A stretch of 20,007 nucleotides of DNA, taken from NCBI GenBank assembly GCA_905372235.1, contig CAJPOF010000045.1, positions 1 through 20,007 of the forward strand, given 5' to 3'. Numbering within the stretch: the first letter of the stretch is position 1; each line of letters opens with the position of its first letter. The notes below the pieces were generated by a model. The model saw only the letters and a list, made by a program, of their open reading frames with translations, was not told the DNA's origin and did no database searches. Position numbers and translations under genes: made by a program. Origin of the DNA: an uncultured Treponema sp. (GTDB taxonomy: Bacteria > Spirochaetota > Spirochaetia > Treponematales > Treponemataceae). Below are positions 11,498 to 19,454 of this stretch, in pieces.

Positions 11498-12469
11498 ATG
11501 GATGATATGCCGAAAATTGCAGTGTTTTTCGATTCGGAAAATGTCCAACCGAGCAAAGTTCCTTTATTGATAGATGCGCTTTCGAGCAAAGGAGATATTT
11601 TATTTCAGCGCGCTTATGCCGACTGGTCGATTCCGAACATGAAGTCGTGGAAGGAGCTTTTGAACAAAATCCCCATTACTGCGATTCAGCAATTTCATCA
11701 TGATGAAAAGCAAGCCGTCGATAAACTTATCATAATGGATGCTATCGAGATGGCAATCATGCACGCTGAAATCGAAATTTTTGCGATTATTACGTCCGAT
11801 AACGGCTATCATACGCTTGCATTGAGATTGCGGGAGCTCGGGAAACGTGTGGTAGGCTTCGGCGAGCGTTCAAAATGCAATCCGATATGGGTAAAATCCT
11901 GCAATGAATTTTCATATTTTGATGATCTTGAAGAAGCCGATGAAGATGTTTTGCTCGATGACAAAGACAAAGCAGATGAGAGCTTAAAGGATTTTTCGCT
12001 TGAAAAGTTTGTCGAAAAGGCGTTTGACTCGACGAGGCTTTACAAAAATACCAATACCGTGCTTTTATCCCAGCTCTGGGAGTCGATTCTGCATCAAAAA
12101 CCTGATTTTAATGTCAAAGAATACAATGCAAAATCTCCTCGTGAATTGATTGCAAGTTTGAGCAATATTTTCAGATTGAGCGACGACGGTAAGCCGCAAA
12201 GAACTTTTTTTGTTGAAAAAATCGAAGCGAAACAGAAGTCGGAACGCAAAGACGGTGTGATAAAACGCTGGATTCAAAATTATCGTATAATTTCCGCAGA
12301 CGACGGCAGCGGCGACTATTTTTTCTACATGGGCGAAATAAATCCTGCATTCAAAGCCGATAAACTTGACAAAGGCACAAAAGTGAATTTTAAGGTTGTA
12401 GAAATGCCTAAAAACACCGACTTTTCAAACGGCAACGGCAGAGCGACGGATGTGAAAGTGATTGCGTAG
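11498..12469 (+). CDS. NYN nuclease-like protein with OST-HTH/LOTUS and cold-shock-like domains
   Basis: The product has 323 residues. Residues 5-140 are a LabA-type NYN domain: D12 in VFFDSENV, D75 in KQAVDKLIIMDAIE with D81, and D101 in ITSDNGYHTLALRLRELG. An acidic linker (141-164) follows. Residues about 165-242 look like an OST-HTH/LOTUS domain (LEKFVEKAFD, VLLSQLWESILHQKPDFNVK). Residues about 253-322 resemble a cold-shock/OB fold (GVIKRWIQNYRIISADDGSG, DYFFYMGEI). So one RNase-like and two RNA-binding modules are joined, suggesting RNA processing or decay in the cytoplasm. ATG 11498 follows GGAGGAG. The target RNA is unknown. Confidence 0.88.
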   Translation: MDDMPKIAVFFDSENVQPSKVPLLIDALSSKGDILFQRAYADWSIPNMKSWKELLNKIPITAIQQFHHDEKQAVDKLIIMDAIEMAIMHAEIEIFAIITSDNGYHTLALRLRELGKRVVGFGERSKCNPIWVKSCNEFSYFDDLEEADEDVLLDDKDKADESLKDFSLEKFVEKAFDSTRLYKNTNTVLLSQLWESILHQKPDFNVKEYNAKSPRELIASLSNIFRLSDDGKPQRTFFVEKIEAKQKSERKDGVIKRWIQNYRIISADDGSGDYFFYMGEINPAFKADKLDKGTKVNFKVVEMPKNTDFSNGNGRATDVKVIA

Positions 12470-12541
12470 CCGCTAAGAGTGTCTGCTTTCCGCCGCAGCC
12501 GAAACTGTAGAAATTTTGCGGAAAATGCGGTAAAAAATATT

Positions 12542-13435
12542 ATGCATTCGGCAAAACCTTTTATAAAGTGGGCGGGCGGAAAAAGCCGGTTACTTGATGA
12601 ACTAAGGGAAAAATACCCTGCAAAAATCGAAAAGTATTGCGAACCGTTTGTCGGCGGCGGTGCGGTACTTTTTGATATTCTCAATAGATTTTCGCCGGAA
12701 GAAGTTTTAATCAATGATATAAATAAAGAACTCATAAACACTTATGCTCAAATCAAGAATAATTGCGGAGCGTTAATAACAAAACTTTCCGAAATTCAAA
12801 ATCTCTATCAAAGCCAAGATTTTGAAAAAAATAAAGAATTTTTTTACGAAAAGCGCAATCGGTATAACGAGATAAAAATAAACGATAACGAGCAGCAGAA
12901 TCTCGAAAAAGCCGTTTTATTTATTTTCTTGAACAAGACCTGCTTCAACGGATTGTATCGTGTAAACTCAAAAGGATTGTTCAATGTGCCGTTCAACAAC
13001 GCAACAAATCCGCTAATCTGCGATGAAGAAAACCTCAAGGAGTGTTCCGCACTTCTTCAAAATGTAAAAATGAAAACCGGCGACTACAGGGAATGCAAGA
13101 CTTTTATAGATAACGGCACATTTGTCTATATAGACCCGCCTTATCGTCCGATTACGCGAACTTCAGCGTTTACATCTTATTCGGAAAACAGATTTTCAGA
13201 TAAAGAACAGATTGCGTTAAGGAATTTCCTTGCGGAGATTTCGAACGAAGGTGCCATTGTTTTGGCGAGCAATTCCGACCCTAAAAACACGGACAAAAAT
13301 GATAATTTCTTTGACGATTTGTATTCAAGTTTTAAGATAGAAAGAGTCTCCGCTTCAAGAATTATAAATTCAAATGCAAAAAAACGGGGTTCGATAAACG
13401 AGATTTTAATCAGCAATGTCGCGAATGTATTTTAG
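12542..13435 (+). CDS. dpnM: DpnM-type DNA adenine methyltransferase (GATC), M1 of a DpnII-like system
   Basis: The product has 297 residues. It is a D12-class (alpha) N6-adenine methyltransferase: FIKWAGGKSRL (7-17) binds S-adenosylmethionine, EPFVGGGAVLF (34-44) continues that site, and the catalytic DPPY is at 198-201 in FVYIDPPYRP. NKTCFNGLYRVNSKGLFNVP (131-150) is typical of Dam/DpnM. It protects GATC by methylating A. The start at 12542 gives the family N-terminus; the in-frame start at 12479 would add 21 non-conserved residues. Only a weak GCGG lies upstream. The restriction gene begins nine bases after the stop, so they form one operon. Confidence 0.93.
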   Translation: MHSAKPFIKWAGGKSRLLDELREKYPAKIEKYCEPFVGGGAVLFDILNRFSPEEVLINDINKELINTYAQIKNNCGALITKLSEIQNLYQSQDFEKNKEFFYEKRNRYNEIKINDNEQQNLEKAVLFIFLNKTCFNGLYRVNSKGLFNVPFNNATNPLICDEENLKECSALLQNVKMKTGDYRECKTFIDNGTFVYIDPPYRPITRTSAFTSYSENRFSDKEQIALRNFLAEISNEGAIVLASNSDPKNTDKNDNFFDDLYSSFKIERVSASRIINSNAKKRGSINEILISNVANVF

Positions 13436-13444
13436 GAGAAAAAA

Positions 13445-14272
13445 GTGCAAAAGAATTTCGATTTATTTATATCACAGCTTAGTGAAACGAATGCAACTTT
13501 GGATTATTTTACCGATTTTGAAAAAGTTATCCGTAATACAAATAAAATTGCGATAAAACTCAATCAGTTAAACTATTTAATCGGAAAAAATGATTTACGA
13601 AATGCAATCAAAGAGCTTTACGAAGAAAATCCCAAAGTTTTTGAAATTCTGGATATTCTGCTTGCAGTAAGGACAAAAGACAAAAAGAAGACTTTCAGCG
13701 CAGATGGAAAATTTATTTTGCTTGAAAGCTATTTTACATCTTTGCAAGGCGTTATTGATTTTATAGAGCAAAGCGGACTTGCAGAAGTTTTTAAGAATAA
13801 AAATATTACAAGTCTTGTCGATTACGTTTTCGGAGTGGAAGTCGGTCTTGATACGAACGCCAGAAAAAATCGAAGCGGCAAAAATATGGCTCAGACAGTA
13901 GCATTGAAATTTAAAAGTGCGGAGATTCCGTTTAGAGCAGAGGTAAACAGTTCTGAATTTGAAGAGATAAAATCGCTCGGACAGGATTTAAAACGCTTTG
14001 ACTTTGTAATTCCGACAAAAAAGAAAACTTATCTTATCGAAACTAATTTTTACAATGGCGGCGGCTCAAAACTGAATGAAGTTGCACGTGCCTATAGCGA
14101 CATTGCGCCGAAAATCAATCGCTATGAAAAGTTTGAATTTGTCTGGATTACGGACGGACAGGGCTGGCTTTCTGCAAAAAATAAATTAGGTGAAGCATAT
14201 TCGTTGATTCCAAGCGTCTACAATCTTGCGAATCTGGATGATTTTATTTCAAAAATAAAATCGGAAATATAA
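13445..14272 (+). CDS. dpnB: Type II restriction endonuclease, DpnII/MboI family (GATC)
   Basis: The product has 275 residues and starts at a GTG, with AGGAG seven bases upstream overlapping the M1 stop. N-terminal YFTDFEKVIRNTNKIAIKLN and QLNYLIGKNDL match DpnII-family enzymes (TDF-x-K-V, then N-x-L-I-G). VEVGLDTNARKNRSGKNMAQ (131-150), the acidic D186 in KRFDFVIP and E199 in TYLIETNFYNGGGSKL form the likely PD-(D/E)xK-type catalytic region. DpnII cuts unmethylated GATC. It lies between the two methyltransferase genes, unlike the M1-M2-R order of the Streptococcus dpnII locus. The GTG start may keep enzyme levels low. Confidence 0.9.
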   Translation: MQKNFDLFISQLSETNATLDYFTDFEKVIRNTNKIAIKLNQLNYLIGKNDLRNAIKELYEENPKVFEILDILLAVRTKDKKKTFSADGKFILLESYFTSLQGVIDFIEQSGLAEVFKNKNITSLVDYVFGVEVGLDTNARKNRSGKNMAQTVALKFKSAEIPFRAEVNSSEFEEIKSLGQDLKRFDFVIPTKKKTYLIETNFYNGGGSKLNEVARAYSDIAPKINRYEKFEFVWITDGQGWLSAKNKLGEAYSLIPSVYNLANLDDFISKIKSEI

Positions 14273-14284
14273 AAGAGTATAAAT

Positions 14285-14317
14285 ATGGCTAAAAACTTGT
14301 TTAATCATATAAAATAA
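14285..14317 (+). CDS. Ten-codon leader ORF before the second methyltransferase
   Basis: ATG 14285 opens MAKNLFNHIK and stops at TAA 14315-14317, one base before the ATG of the next gene at 14319. It starts 12 bases after the endonuclease stop, with a weak AAGAG upstream. The M2 gene has no ribosome site of its own, so this mini-ORF could feed ribosomes into it by re-initiation. It may also be chance. Confidence 0.3.
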   Translation: MAKNLFNHIK

Positions 14318-14318
14318 A

Positions 14319-15200
14319 ATGCTGAATTCTTTCTATAAATCCGATAATCACGATTTTACTCTTGTGCAAGGCGACTGTACGAAAATCTTGCCGAAGTTCG
14401 ATTTCCAATTCGACATGATTTTTGCAGATCCGCCCTACTTTCTTTCCAACGGCGGTATTTCTGTCCAGTCCGGAAAGCAAGTATCTGTAAACAAGGGCGA
14501 CTGGGATAAGTCCCACGGTTTTAAAAACGATAATGAATTCAACCGTCAATGGATTTCTTTGTGCAGGGATAAGTTAAAAGAAAACGGCACTATCTGGATA
14601 AGCGGAACATACCACAATATTTTTTCGGTTGCACAAATGCTAAATGAACTGGATTTTCGAATTCTTAACTGCATAACCTGGGCAAAAACGAATCCGCCGC
14701 CGAACCTTTCATGCAAATTTTTTACACATTCAACGGAGTTTATATTGTGGGCGCGGAAAAACAAAAAGGTTCCTCACTATTACAATTACGAATTGATGAA
14801 AAAAATAAACGGCGGAACTCAGATGCGGGATTTATGGACGCTTCCCGCAATCGCAAAGTGGGAAAAATCCTGCGGCAAGCACCCGACACAAAAACCGCTC
14901 CCGCTGCTTGCAAGAATAATACTTGCATCGACAGAGGAAAATGCGTGGATTCTTGATCCGTTTACCGGCTCAAGCACAACAGGAATTGCAGCGAGTTTAT
15001 TGAACCGGCGTTTTCTCGGTCTCGACAAAGAACAGCCGTTTTTAGAAATCTCGAAAAACAGAAGAATTGAACTTGATGATATTGCAACAAAGCTTGAATA
15101 CCGAAAAAAGATTATGAATACTTCAGCAGAATCTTTTAAAGGAAATCCGGAACTTCATGTAAATGCCCCGTACTACGGAAGTGACTTACCGATAGAGTAA
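14319..15200 (+). CDS. dpnA: DpnA-type beta-class adenine methyltransferase, M2 of the DpnII-like system
   Basis: The product has 293 residues. DPPY is at 37-40 (MIFADPPYFLSNGG), near the N-terminus, followed by a recognition region and then the AdoMet site DPFTGSSTTGIAASLLNRRF, with HPTQKPL just before it. This order marks beta-class N6-adenine methyltransferases such as DpnA, which in Streptococcus methylates GATC also in single-stranded DNA and protects incoming plasmid DNA during transformation. That role here is inferred. The start fits the family N-terminus (MLNSFYKSDNHDFTLVQGDC). It is the last gene of the operon and a hairpin follows at 15293-15321. Confidence 0.9.
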   Translation: MLNSFYKSDNHDFTLVQGDCTKILPKFDFQFDMIFADPPYFLSNGGISVQSGKQVSVNKGDWDKSHGFKNDNEFNRQWISLCRDKLKENGTIWISGTYHNIFSVAQMLNELDFRILNCITWAKTNPPPNLSCKFFTHSTEFILWARKNKKVPHYYNYELMKKINGGTQMRDLWTLPAIAKWEKSCGKHPTQKPLPLLARIILASTEENAWILDPFTGSSTTGIAASLLNRRFLGLDKEQPFLEISKNRRIELDDIATKLEYRKKIMNTSAESFKGNPELHVNAPYYGSDLPIE

Positions 15201-15292
15201 CGACAGTGCAAACATTGATTTTATAAACGCTTCCCAATTGGTTTTGAAATTAAATTTCTACTTCCCCTCGCCGCAATAACACACCGAAAATA

Positions 15293-15321
15293 AAAATCGT
15301 CCTCAAAAACGGGACGGTTTT
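15293..15321 (+). terminator. Terminator after the restriction-modification operon
   Basis: AAAATCGTCC (15293-15302) pairs with GGACGGTTTT (15312-15321), one U-G pair, ending in four T. The T-run is short. The rest of 15201-15403 holds no supported gene. Confidence 0.6.
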
Positions 15322-15403
15322 ACAAAATTCGATTTACGAAAATTGTTTCAGTTCTTTGCTCGCTTAACGAATGAGCCGGATAAAATAGAACAGGCAATTC
15401 GCC

Positions 15404-15453
15404 AAAAAAACTGAGCTGTTTCAAAAGTCGGTTACTTTCTTGGACAGCCCAGT
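15404..15453 (-). terminator. Intrinsic terminator of htpG
   Basis: Read on the minus strand, ACTGGGCTGT (15453-15444) pairs with ACAGCTCAGT (15419-15410), extended inward by AAAG/CTTT, and seven T follow (15410-15404). It lies 35 bases after the htpG stop. The loop shares TCAAAAGT..GTTACTTTC with palindrome 1 at 10039-10057. Confidence 0.8.
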
Positions 15454-15487
15454 TCCTTTGGCTATTAGAACAATTTGTAAAAATCGA

Positions 15488-17467
15488 TTACTGTCTGCTC
15501 AGCAAACTGTTCAGCGATTTTACAAATTCTGCCGGTGCTTTTAGTTCTACCCCTGCAATAAGCAAAGCCTGATCCAAAAGGACTTCTGCGACATCGCCAA
15601 TCAAATTTTCGTCATCGGAATCTTTTATTTTTGCAAGAATCGGATGTTCGCCGTTGATTTCCAAAATCGGTTTCATTTCCGGACCGTTCTGTCCCATCGC
15701 TTTCATCATCTGGACCATCTGCCAGCTCGGATCGTTTTCGTCAACCACAATGCACGACGGGTTTTCGTCTGTCAGGGTTTTCGAAAGTTTTACTTCTTTT
15801 ACTTTGTCTCCAAGGGCTTTCTTTATTTTTTCTGTTATCGGTTTGAACTCTTCTTCCTTCTTCTTTGCCTCTTCCTTGTCGATTCCAAGGTCTTCGTCGC
15901 TACCGCTGCGGTTTACGGCTTTCAGTTCGAAGTCTTTGTACTTTCCGTAGCCGCCGATTACGACTTCGTCAATGTCGTCGTCCAAAATTAGAACTTCAAA
16001 ACCCTTGTTTACGTAGGCTTTAAGCAAAGGATTCGCTCGCATATTTTTTTCATCGCTGCCGGTGATATAATAAATCGCTTTCTGTTCGCTCTTCATGCGC
16101 TTTACATATTCGGAAAAACTCGTGTAATTGTCTTCGCCTGTTCCGGATGCGTCCGTGCTTTTAAAACGAACAATTTCTGCAATTTCGTCACGATTTGAAT
16201 AGTCGCTGTAAAGTCCTTCTTTCATCGGGCGATTGTAGTTTTTCACAAACTTGTTCCATTTTTCGATTGCCTTTTTCTCGTCCTCGGAACGGTTGGCTTC
16301 TTCTGTCTTTTTTGCTTTGTCCGCATCTTCTCCCATCTTTTTGAATTCGCCAAGAAGTTTTTTTACTGATGCGCTTCTAATGTTTTCCAGAATTCTGTTC
16401 TGCTGCAGGATTTCACGGCTTACATTTAGCGGCAAATCTTCGGAATCAATTACGCCGCGCACAAAACGCAAATAGGCTGGCAAAAGCTCTCTATCGTCGT
16501 CCGTGATGAAAACTCGTTTTACATAAAGTTTTACACCGCTTTTATAGTCCGCCTGATACATATCGAAAGGTGCGGTCTGCGGAACAAAAAATAGTGTTGT
16601 GTATTCCTGAGTTCCTTCCGCATGGGTGTGGATGTAATCGAGCGGGTCTTGTCCATCATGACCAATAGTTTTGTAGAATTCAAAATAGTCTTCCGGCTTG
16701 AGTTCGCTTTTTGATTTTTTCCAAAGCGCGCTGGCACTATTAACTTGGTCGATTTTGTTTTCGGTTGATTTTACGTTTCCTTTGTCATCGTATTCGTTTT
16801 TTTCGTAATGAAGATAAATCGGGAAAGCGATGTGGTCACTGTATTTTTTGATGAGTTCTTCTATCTTCCAGCGGGAGGCGTATTCTTTGCTGTCATCGTT
16901 CAGCGTCATCACGATTACAGAACCGCTTGCGTCTGCATTGTCGAATCCGTATTTTTTTGCGCTCTCGCTTTCCGGCTGAATTTCATCCAAATCGTAGGAA
17001 TTTGTGCCGTCGCTTGCCCAATGCCAGATTTTTCCGTCACCGGCAGCTTTTCTTGTATAGACATCGATTTTTTTTGATGCCATGAAAGCGGAGTAAAATC
17101 CGACTCCGAACTGCCCGATAAGGTTTGAATCTTTTGAAGCTTCGTTTGTAAGTTTTGAAAGGAACGCCTTTGTTCCGGAGCGGGCAATTGTTCCAAGATT
17201 GTTCTGCAAATCTTCCGAATCCATGCCGATTCCGGAATCCTGAACGGTAAGAACGCCTGCTTTGTCGTCAAAAGAAATGTCCAGCCTAGGGTCAAACTTG
17301 ATGTTCTTGTAGGAATCATCCGAAACCGTAAGATATTTTAGTTTGTCCAAAGCGTCGCTGCCGTTAGAAACGATTTCGCGAAGAAAAATATCCTTGTTCG
17401 AATACAAGGAATGGATAAGCAATTGCAAAAGTTGATTCACTTCGGTCTGAAATTCATGTTTTGCCAT
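15488..17467 (-). CDS. htpG: Molecular chaperone HtpG (Hsp90)
   Basis: The product has 659 residues, slightly longer than the usual 620-640. The GHKL ATPase domain is N-terminal: E31 and N35 in LREIVSNGSDALDK, D77 in VQDSGIGMD, and GQFGVGFYSAFM (118-129). The middle domain contains LPLNVSREILQQNRIL and the C-terminal dimerisation domain ends SLLSRQ. HtpG is an ATP-driven cytosolic chaperone. Start 17467 (MAKHEFQTEVNQLLQLLIHS) matches the family; the in-frame ATG at 17560 would add 31 hydrophobic residues from the leader. AGAGG lies about 12 bases upstream. It is divergent from trpB. Confidence 0.97.
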   Translation of the reverse strand: MAKHEFQTEVNQLLQLLIHSLYSNKDIFLREIVSNGSDALDKLKYLTVSDDSYKNIKFDPRLDISFDDKAGVLTVQDSGIGMDSEDLQNNLGTIARSGTKAFLSKLTNEASKDSNLIGQFGVGFYSAFMASKKIDVYTRKAAGDGKIWHWASDGTNSYDLDEIQPESESAKKYGFDNADASGSVIVMTLNDDSKEYASRWKIEELIKKYSDHIAFPIYLHYEKNEYDDKGNVKSTENKIDQVNSASALWKKSKSELKPEDYFEFYKTIGHDGQDPLDYIHTHAEGTQEYTTLFFVPQTAPFDMYQADYKSGVKLYVKRVFITDDDRELLPAYLRFVRGVIDSEDLPLNVSREILQQNRILENIRSASVKKLLGEFKKMGEDADKAKKTEEANRSEDEKKAIEKWNKFVKNYNRPMKEGLYSDYSNRDEIAEIVRFKSTDASGTGEDNYTSFSEYVKRMKSEQKAIYYITGSDEKNMRANPLLKAYVNKGFEVLILDDDIDEVVIGGYGKYKDFELKAVNRSGSDEDLGIDKEEAKKKEEEFKPITEKIKKALGDKVKEVKLSKTLTDENPSCIVVDENDPSWQMVQMMKAMGQNGPEMKPILEINGEHPILAKIKDSDDENLIGDVAEVLLDQALLIAGVELKAPAEFVKSLNSLLSRQ

Positions 17468-17505
17468 TTTAAAAAATACCTCTTTGTAAAAAACTGATTT
17501 GTTTA

Positions 17506-17535
17506 AATATAAGAAAAATAAACACAAAAAGGCAA
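17506..17535 (-). promoter_or_regulatory. Promoter of htpG
   Basis: On the minus strand TTGCCT (17535-17530), 18 bases, TATATT (17511-17506). Transcription would start near 17499, giving a 32-base leader. No CIRCE-type inverted repeat is visible. Confidence 0.5.
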
Positions 17536-17725
17536 GAAAACTAATAAAACAAATGGACAAAAAATATACATTTTGTTACTATTCGCAGAAACAAGCGGAT
17601 AAGGCGAACTTAAAAATGACGACAGAATCTTAAAATTTGTTTTCAAATTAACGTAAGATAGAGCCGGTTCGATTTTAGAAAACTGAAATTAAATGAAAAT
17701 CTAAAAGCCATTCAAGGAGGTTTTT

Positions 17726-19120
17726 ATGGCACAGGAAAAAGATAAAATCCCTTACAAAATTTATTTGAGCGAAGAGGAAATGCCGAAGTATTGGTACAAC
17801 GTCCGTGCTGATATGAAAAACAAAACAGCTCCGCTTCTTAATCCTAAAACATACAAACCATGCACCCCTGAAGAACTTTCTCACGTTTTTTGCGATGAGC
17901 TTGTAAAGCAGGAATTGAACGAGACGGACAGAAATATCCCGATTCCGCAGGAAATTCTTGATTTTTACAAAATGTACCGTCCCGCTCCGCTGACTCGTGC
18001 CTATTGCCTTGAAAAAAAATTGGGAACACCCGCAAAAATCTATTATAAATTCGAGGGACAAAATACATCCGGTTCTCACAAGTTGAATTCCGCTATCGCT
18101 CAGGCCTTTTACGCAAAGGAGCAGGGCTTAAAGGGCGTTACCACTGAAACTGGCGCAGGTCAGTGGGGAACAGCGATGGCGATGGCAACCGCATATCTTG
18201 ACCTTGACTGCCGTGTGTATCAGGTTCGTTGTTCATACGAGCAAAAACCGCAACGCCGTGAAGTGATAAAAACTTATGGAGCGGTTGCGATTCCGTCTCC
18301 AAGCATGGAAACTGAGGTCGGAAGAAAAATTAATGCGGAATTCCCGAACTGCACGGGTTCGCTGGGTTGTGCGATTTCGGAAGCGGTCGAGTACGCTACG
18401 CTTCATGAAGGCTATCGTTACGTCCTTGGTTCTGTGCTTAATCAGGTTCTTCTTCACCAATCCATAATCGGACTTGAAGCGCAAATCGCAATGAAAAAAT
18501 ACGGAATAAAACCGGACATCATAATCGGATGCGCCGGCGGCGGTTCGAATCTTGGCGGGCTTATAAGTCCGTTCATGGGAGAAATGCTCCGTGGCGAAAA
18601 TAAATATCGTTTCATAGCGGTTGAGCCTGCAAGTTGTCCAAGCCTGACCAGAGGTGTTTTTGCCTACGACTACTGTGATACGGGAAAAGTCTGCCCAATG
18701 CAGAAAATGTACACTCTCGGCTCTCAGTTCATGCCGAGCGCAAGCCATTCCGGAGGACTTCGCTATCATGGTATGAGTTCTGTTATAAGTCAGCTTTATC
18801 ATGACGGTTATATGGAAGCATATGCTGTTGAGCAGACGGAAGTTTTCAAGGCGGCACAACTTTTCTGCAGAACCGAAGGAACGCTTCCCGCTCCGGAAAG
18901 CAGCCATGCCATCAAAGTTGCGATAGACGAAGCCCTAAAATGCAAGGAAACCGGTGAAGAAAAAACAATCCTGTTCGGACTTACGGGAACCGGCTATTTT
19001 GACATGAAGGCTTACGAGGCTTTCAACAACGGAACGATGAGCGACTACATCCCCACGGACGAAGAGATAAAAAAATCGACAAATCTGATTCCCCGCTTTG
19101 AAGGAAACGACGGATTTTAG
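17726..19120 (+). CDS. trpB: Tryptophan synthase beta chain, TrpB2 type
   Basis: The product has 464 residues, longer than TrpB1 (about 400) and fitting the TrpB2 subfamily with its extended N-terminus (IPYKIYLSEEEMPKYWYNVR). The PLP lysine is K119 in TSGSHKLNSA; E141 in TETGAGQWG is the catalytic glutamate; GGGSN (271-275) binds the PLP phosphate. It makes tryptophan from indole and serine. No trpA or other trp gene is in the window, which fits indole salvage; TrpB2 enzymes usually act without TrpA. AGGAGG lies directly upstream of ATG 17726. A hairpin with a T-run follows at 19235. Confidence 0.93.
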   Translation: MAQEKDKIPYKIYLSEEEMPKYWYNVRADMKNKTAPLLNPKTYKPCTPEELSHVFCDELVKQELNETDRNIPIPQEILDFYKMYRPAPLTRAYCLEKKLGTPAKIYYKFEGQNTSGSHKLNSAIAQAFYAKEQGLKGVTTETGAGQWGTAMAMATAYLDLDCRVYQVRCSYEQKPQRREVIKTYGAVAIPSPSMETEVGRKINAEFPNCTGSLGCAISEAVEYATLHEGYRYVLGSVLNQVLLHQSIIGLEAQIAMKKYGIKPDIIIGCAGGGSNLGGLISPFMGEMLRGENKYRFIAVEPASCPSLTRGVFAYDYCDTGKVCPMQKMYTLGSQFMPSASHSGGLRYHGMSSVISQLYHDGYMEAYAVEQTEVFKAAQLFCRTEGTLPAPESSHAIKVAIDEALKCKETGEEKTILFGLTGTGYFDMKAYEAFNNGTMSDYIPTDEEIKKSTNLIPRFEGNDGF

Positions 19121-19179
19121 AAAATCTCCGGATTCCGGAAAAATCGCTGGCGGACACAATCGCCATGCGTGGAATTTTA

Positions 19180-19212
19180 TGCAACGTCGGCTCGGCTTTT
19201 GAGCCGATGTTG
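19180..19212. repeat. Long hairpin in the trpB downstream region
   Basis: GCAACGTCGGCTC pairs with GAGCCGATGTTGC over 13 positions including one G-U, around a GGCTTTT loop. Outer arms GTGGAAT (about 19169) and ATTCCGC (about 19220) extend the structure past an internal loop. A smaller GGCG/CGCC hairpin lies before it (about 19149-19164). Confidence 0.6.
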
Positions 19213-19234
19213 CGAACACGATTCCGCAAAAAAC

Positions 19235-19282
19235 AACCGCTTTTGGAAAGGTGAAACAATTTTTCTAAGCGGTTATTTTTTT
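19235..19282 (+). terminator. Terminator of trpB
   Basis: AACCGCTT (19235-19242) pairs with AAGCGGTT (19267-19274), then A and seven T (19276-19282). The loop is long (24 bases). Confidence 0.65.
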
Positions 19283-19327
19283 GCGAAAATCACCTTATTT
19301 TGACATTTCCCCGAAAAACGGGGGCAT

Positions 19328-19356
19328 TTGACTTTTTAGCGTCAGTTTGTTATATT
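19328..19356 (+). promoter_or_regulatory. Promoter of tRNA-Val
   Basis: TTGACT (19328-19333), 17 bases, TATATT (19351-19356). Transcription would start near 19363, seven bases before the mature tRNA. CCCCG-A5-CGGGG (19309-19323) lies just upstream. Confidence 0.75.
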
Positions 19357-19369
19357 ACTACCATTCTTT

Positions 19370-19443
19370 GCGGAGTTAGCTCAGTTGGTTAGAGCATCAC
19401 GTTGACATCGTGGGGGTCGGTGGTTCGAATCCACTATTCCGCA
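19370..19443 (+). tRNA. tRNA-Val (GAC anticodon)
   Basis: The acceptor arm is GCGGAGT (19370-19376) with ATTCCGC (19436-19442) and discriminator A. The D arm has GCTC/GAGC; the anticodon loop TTGACAT gives GAC between TCACG and CGTGG; the T arm has GGTGG TTCGAAT CCACT. A few G-U pairs occur in the stems. CCA is not encoded. The bcp stop codon on the other strand is only 11 bases away. Confidence 0.93.
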
Positions 19444-19454
19444 TTTTCAAAAAT

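Noticed and set aside
17468..17725. T-box or trp leader before trpB2
   Set aside because: No T-box sequence, Trp-rich leader peptide or terminator hairpin is visible between htpG and trpB.
18233..18907. Minus-strand open frame of 224 codons inside trpB
   Set aside because: It is antisense to a clear TrpB2 gene, has a rare-looking Arg/Phe-rich composition and no ribosome site, so it is a shadow of the real codon pattern.
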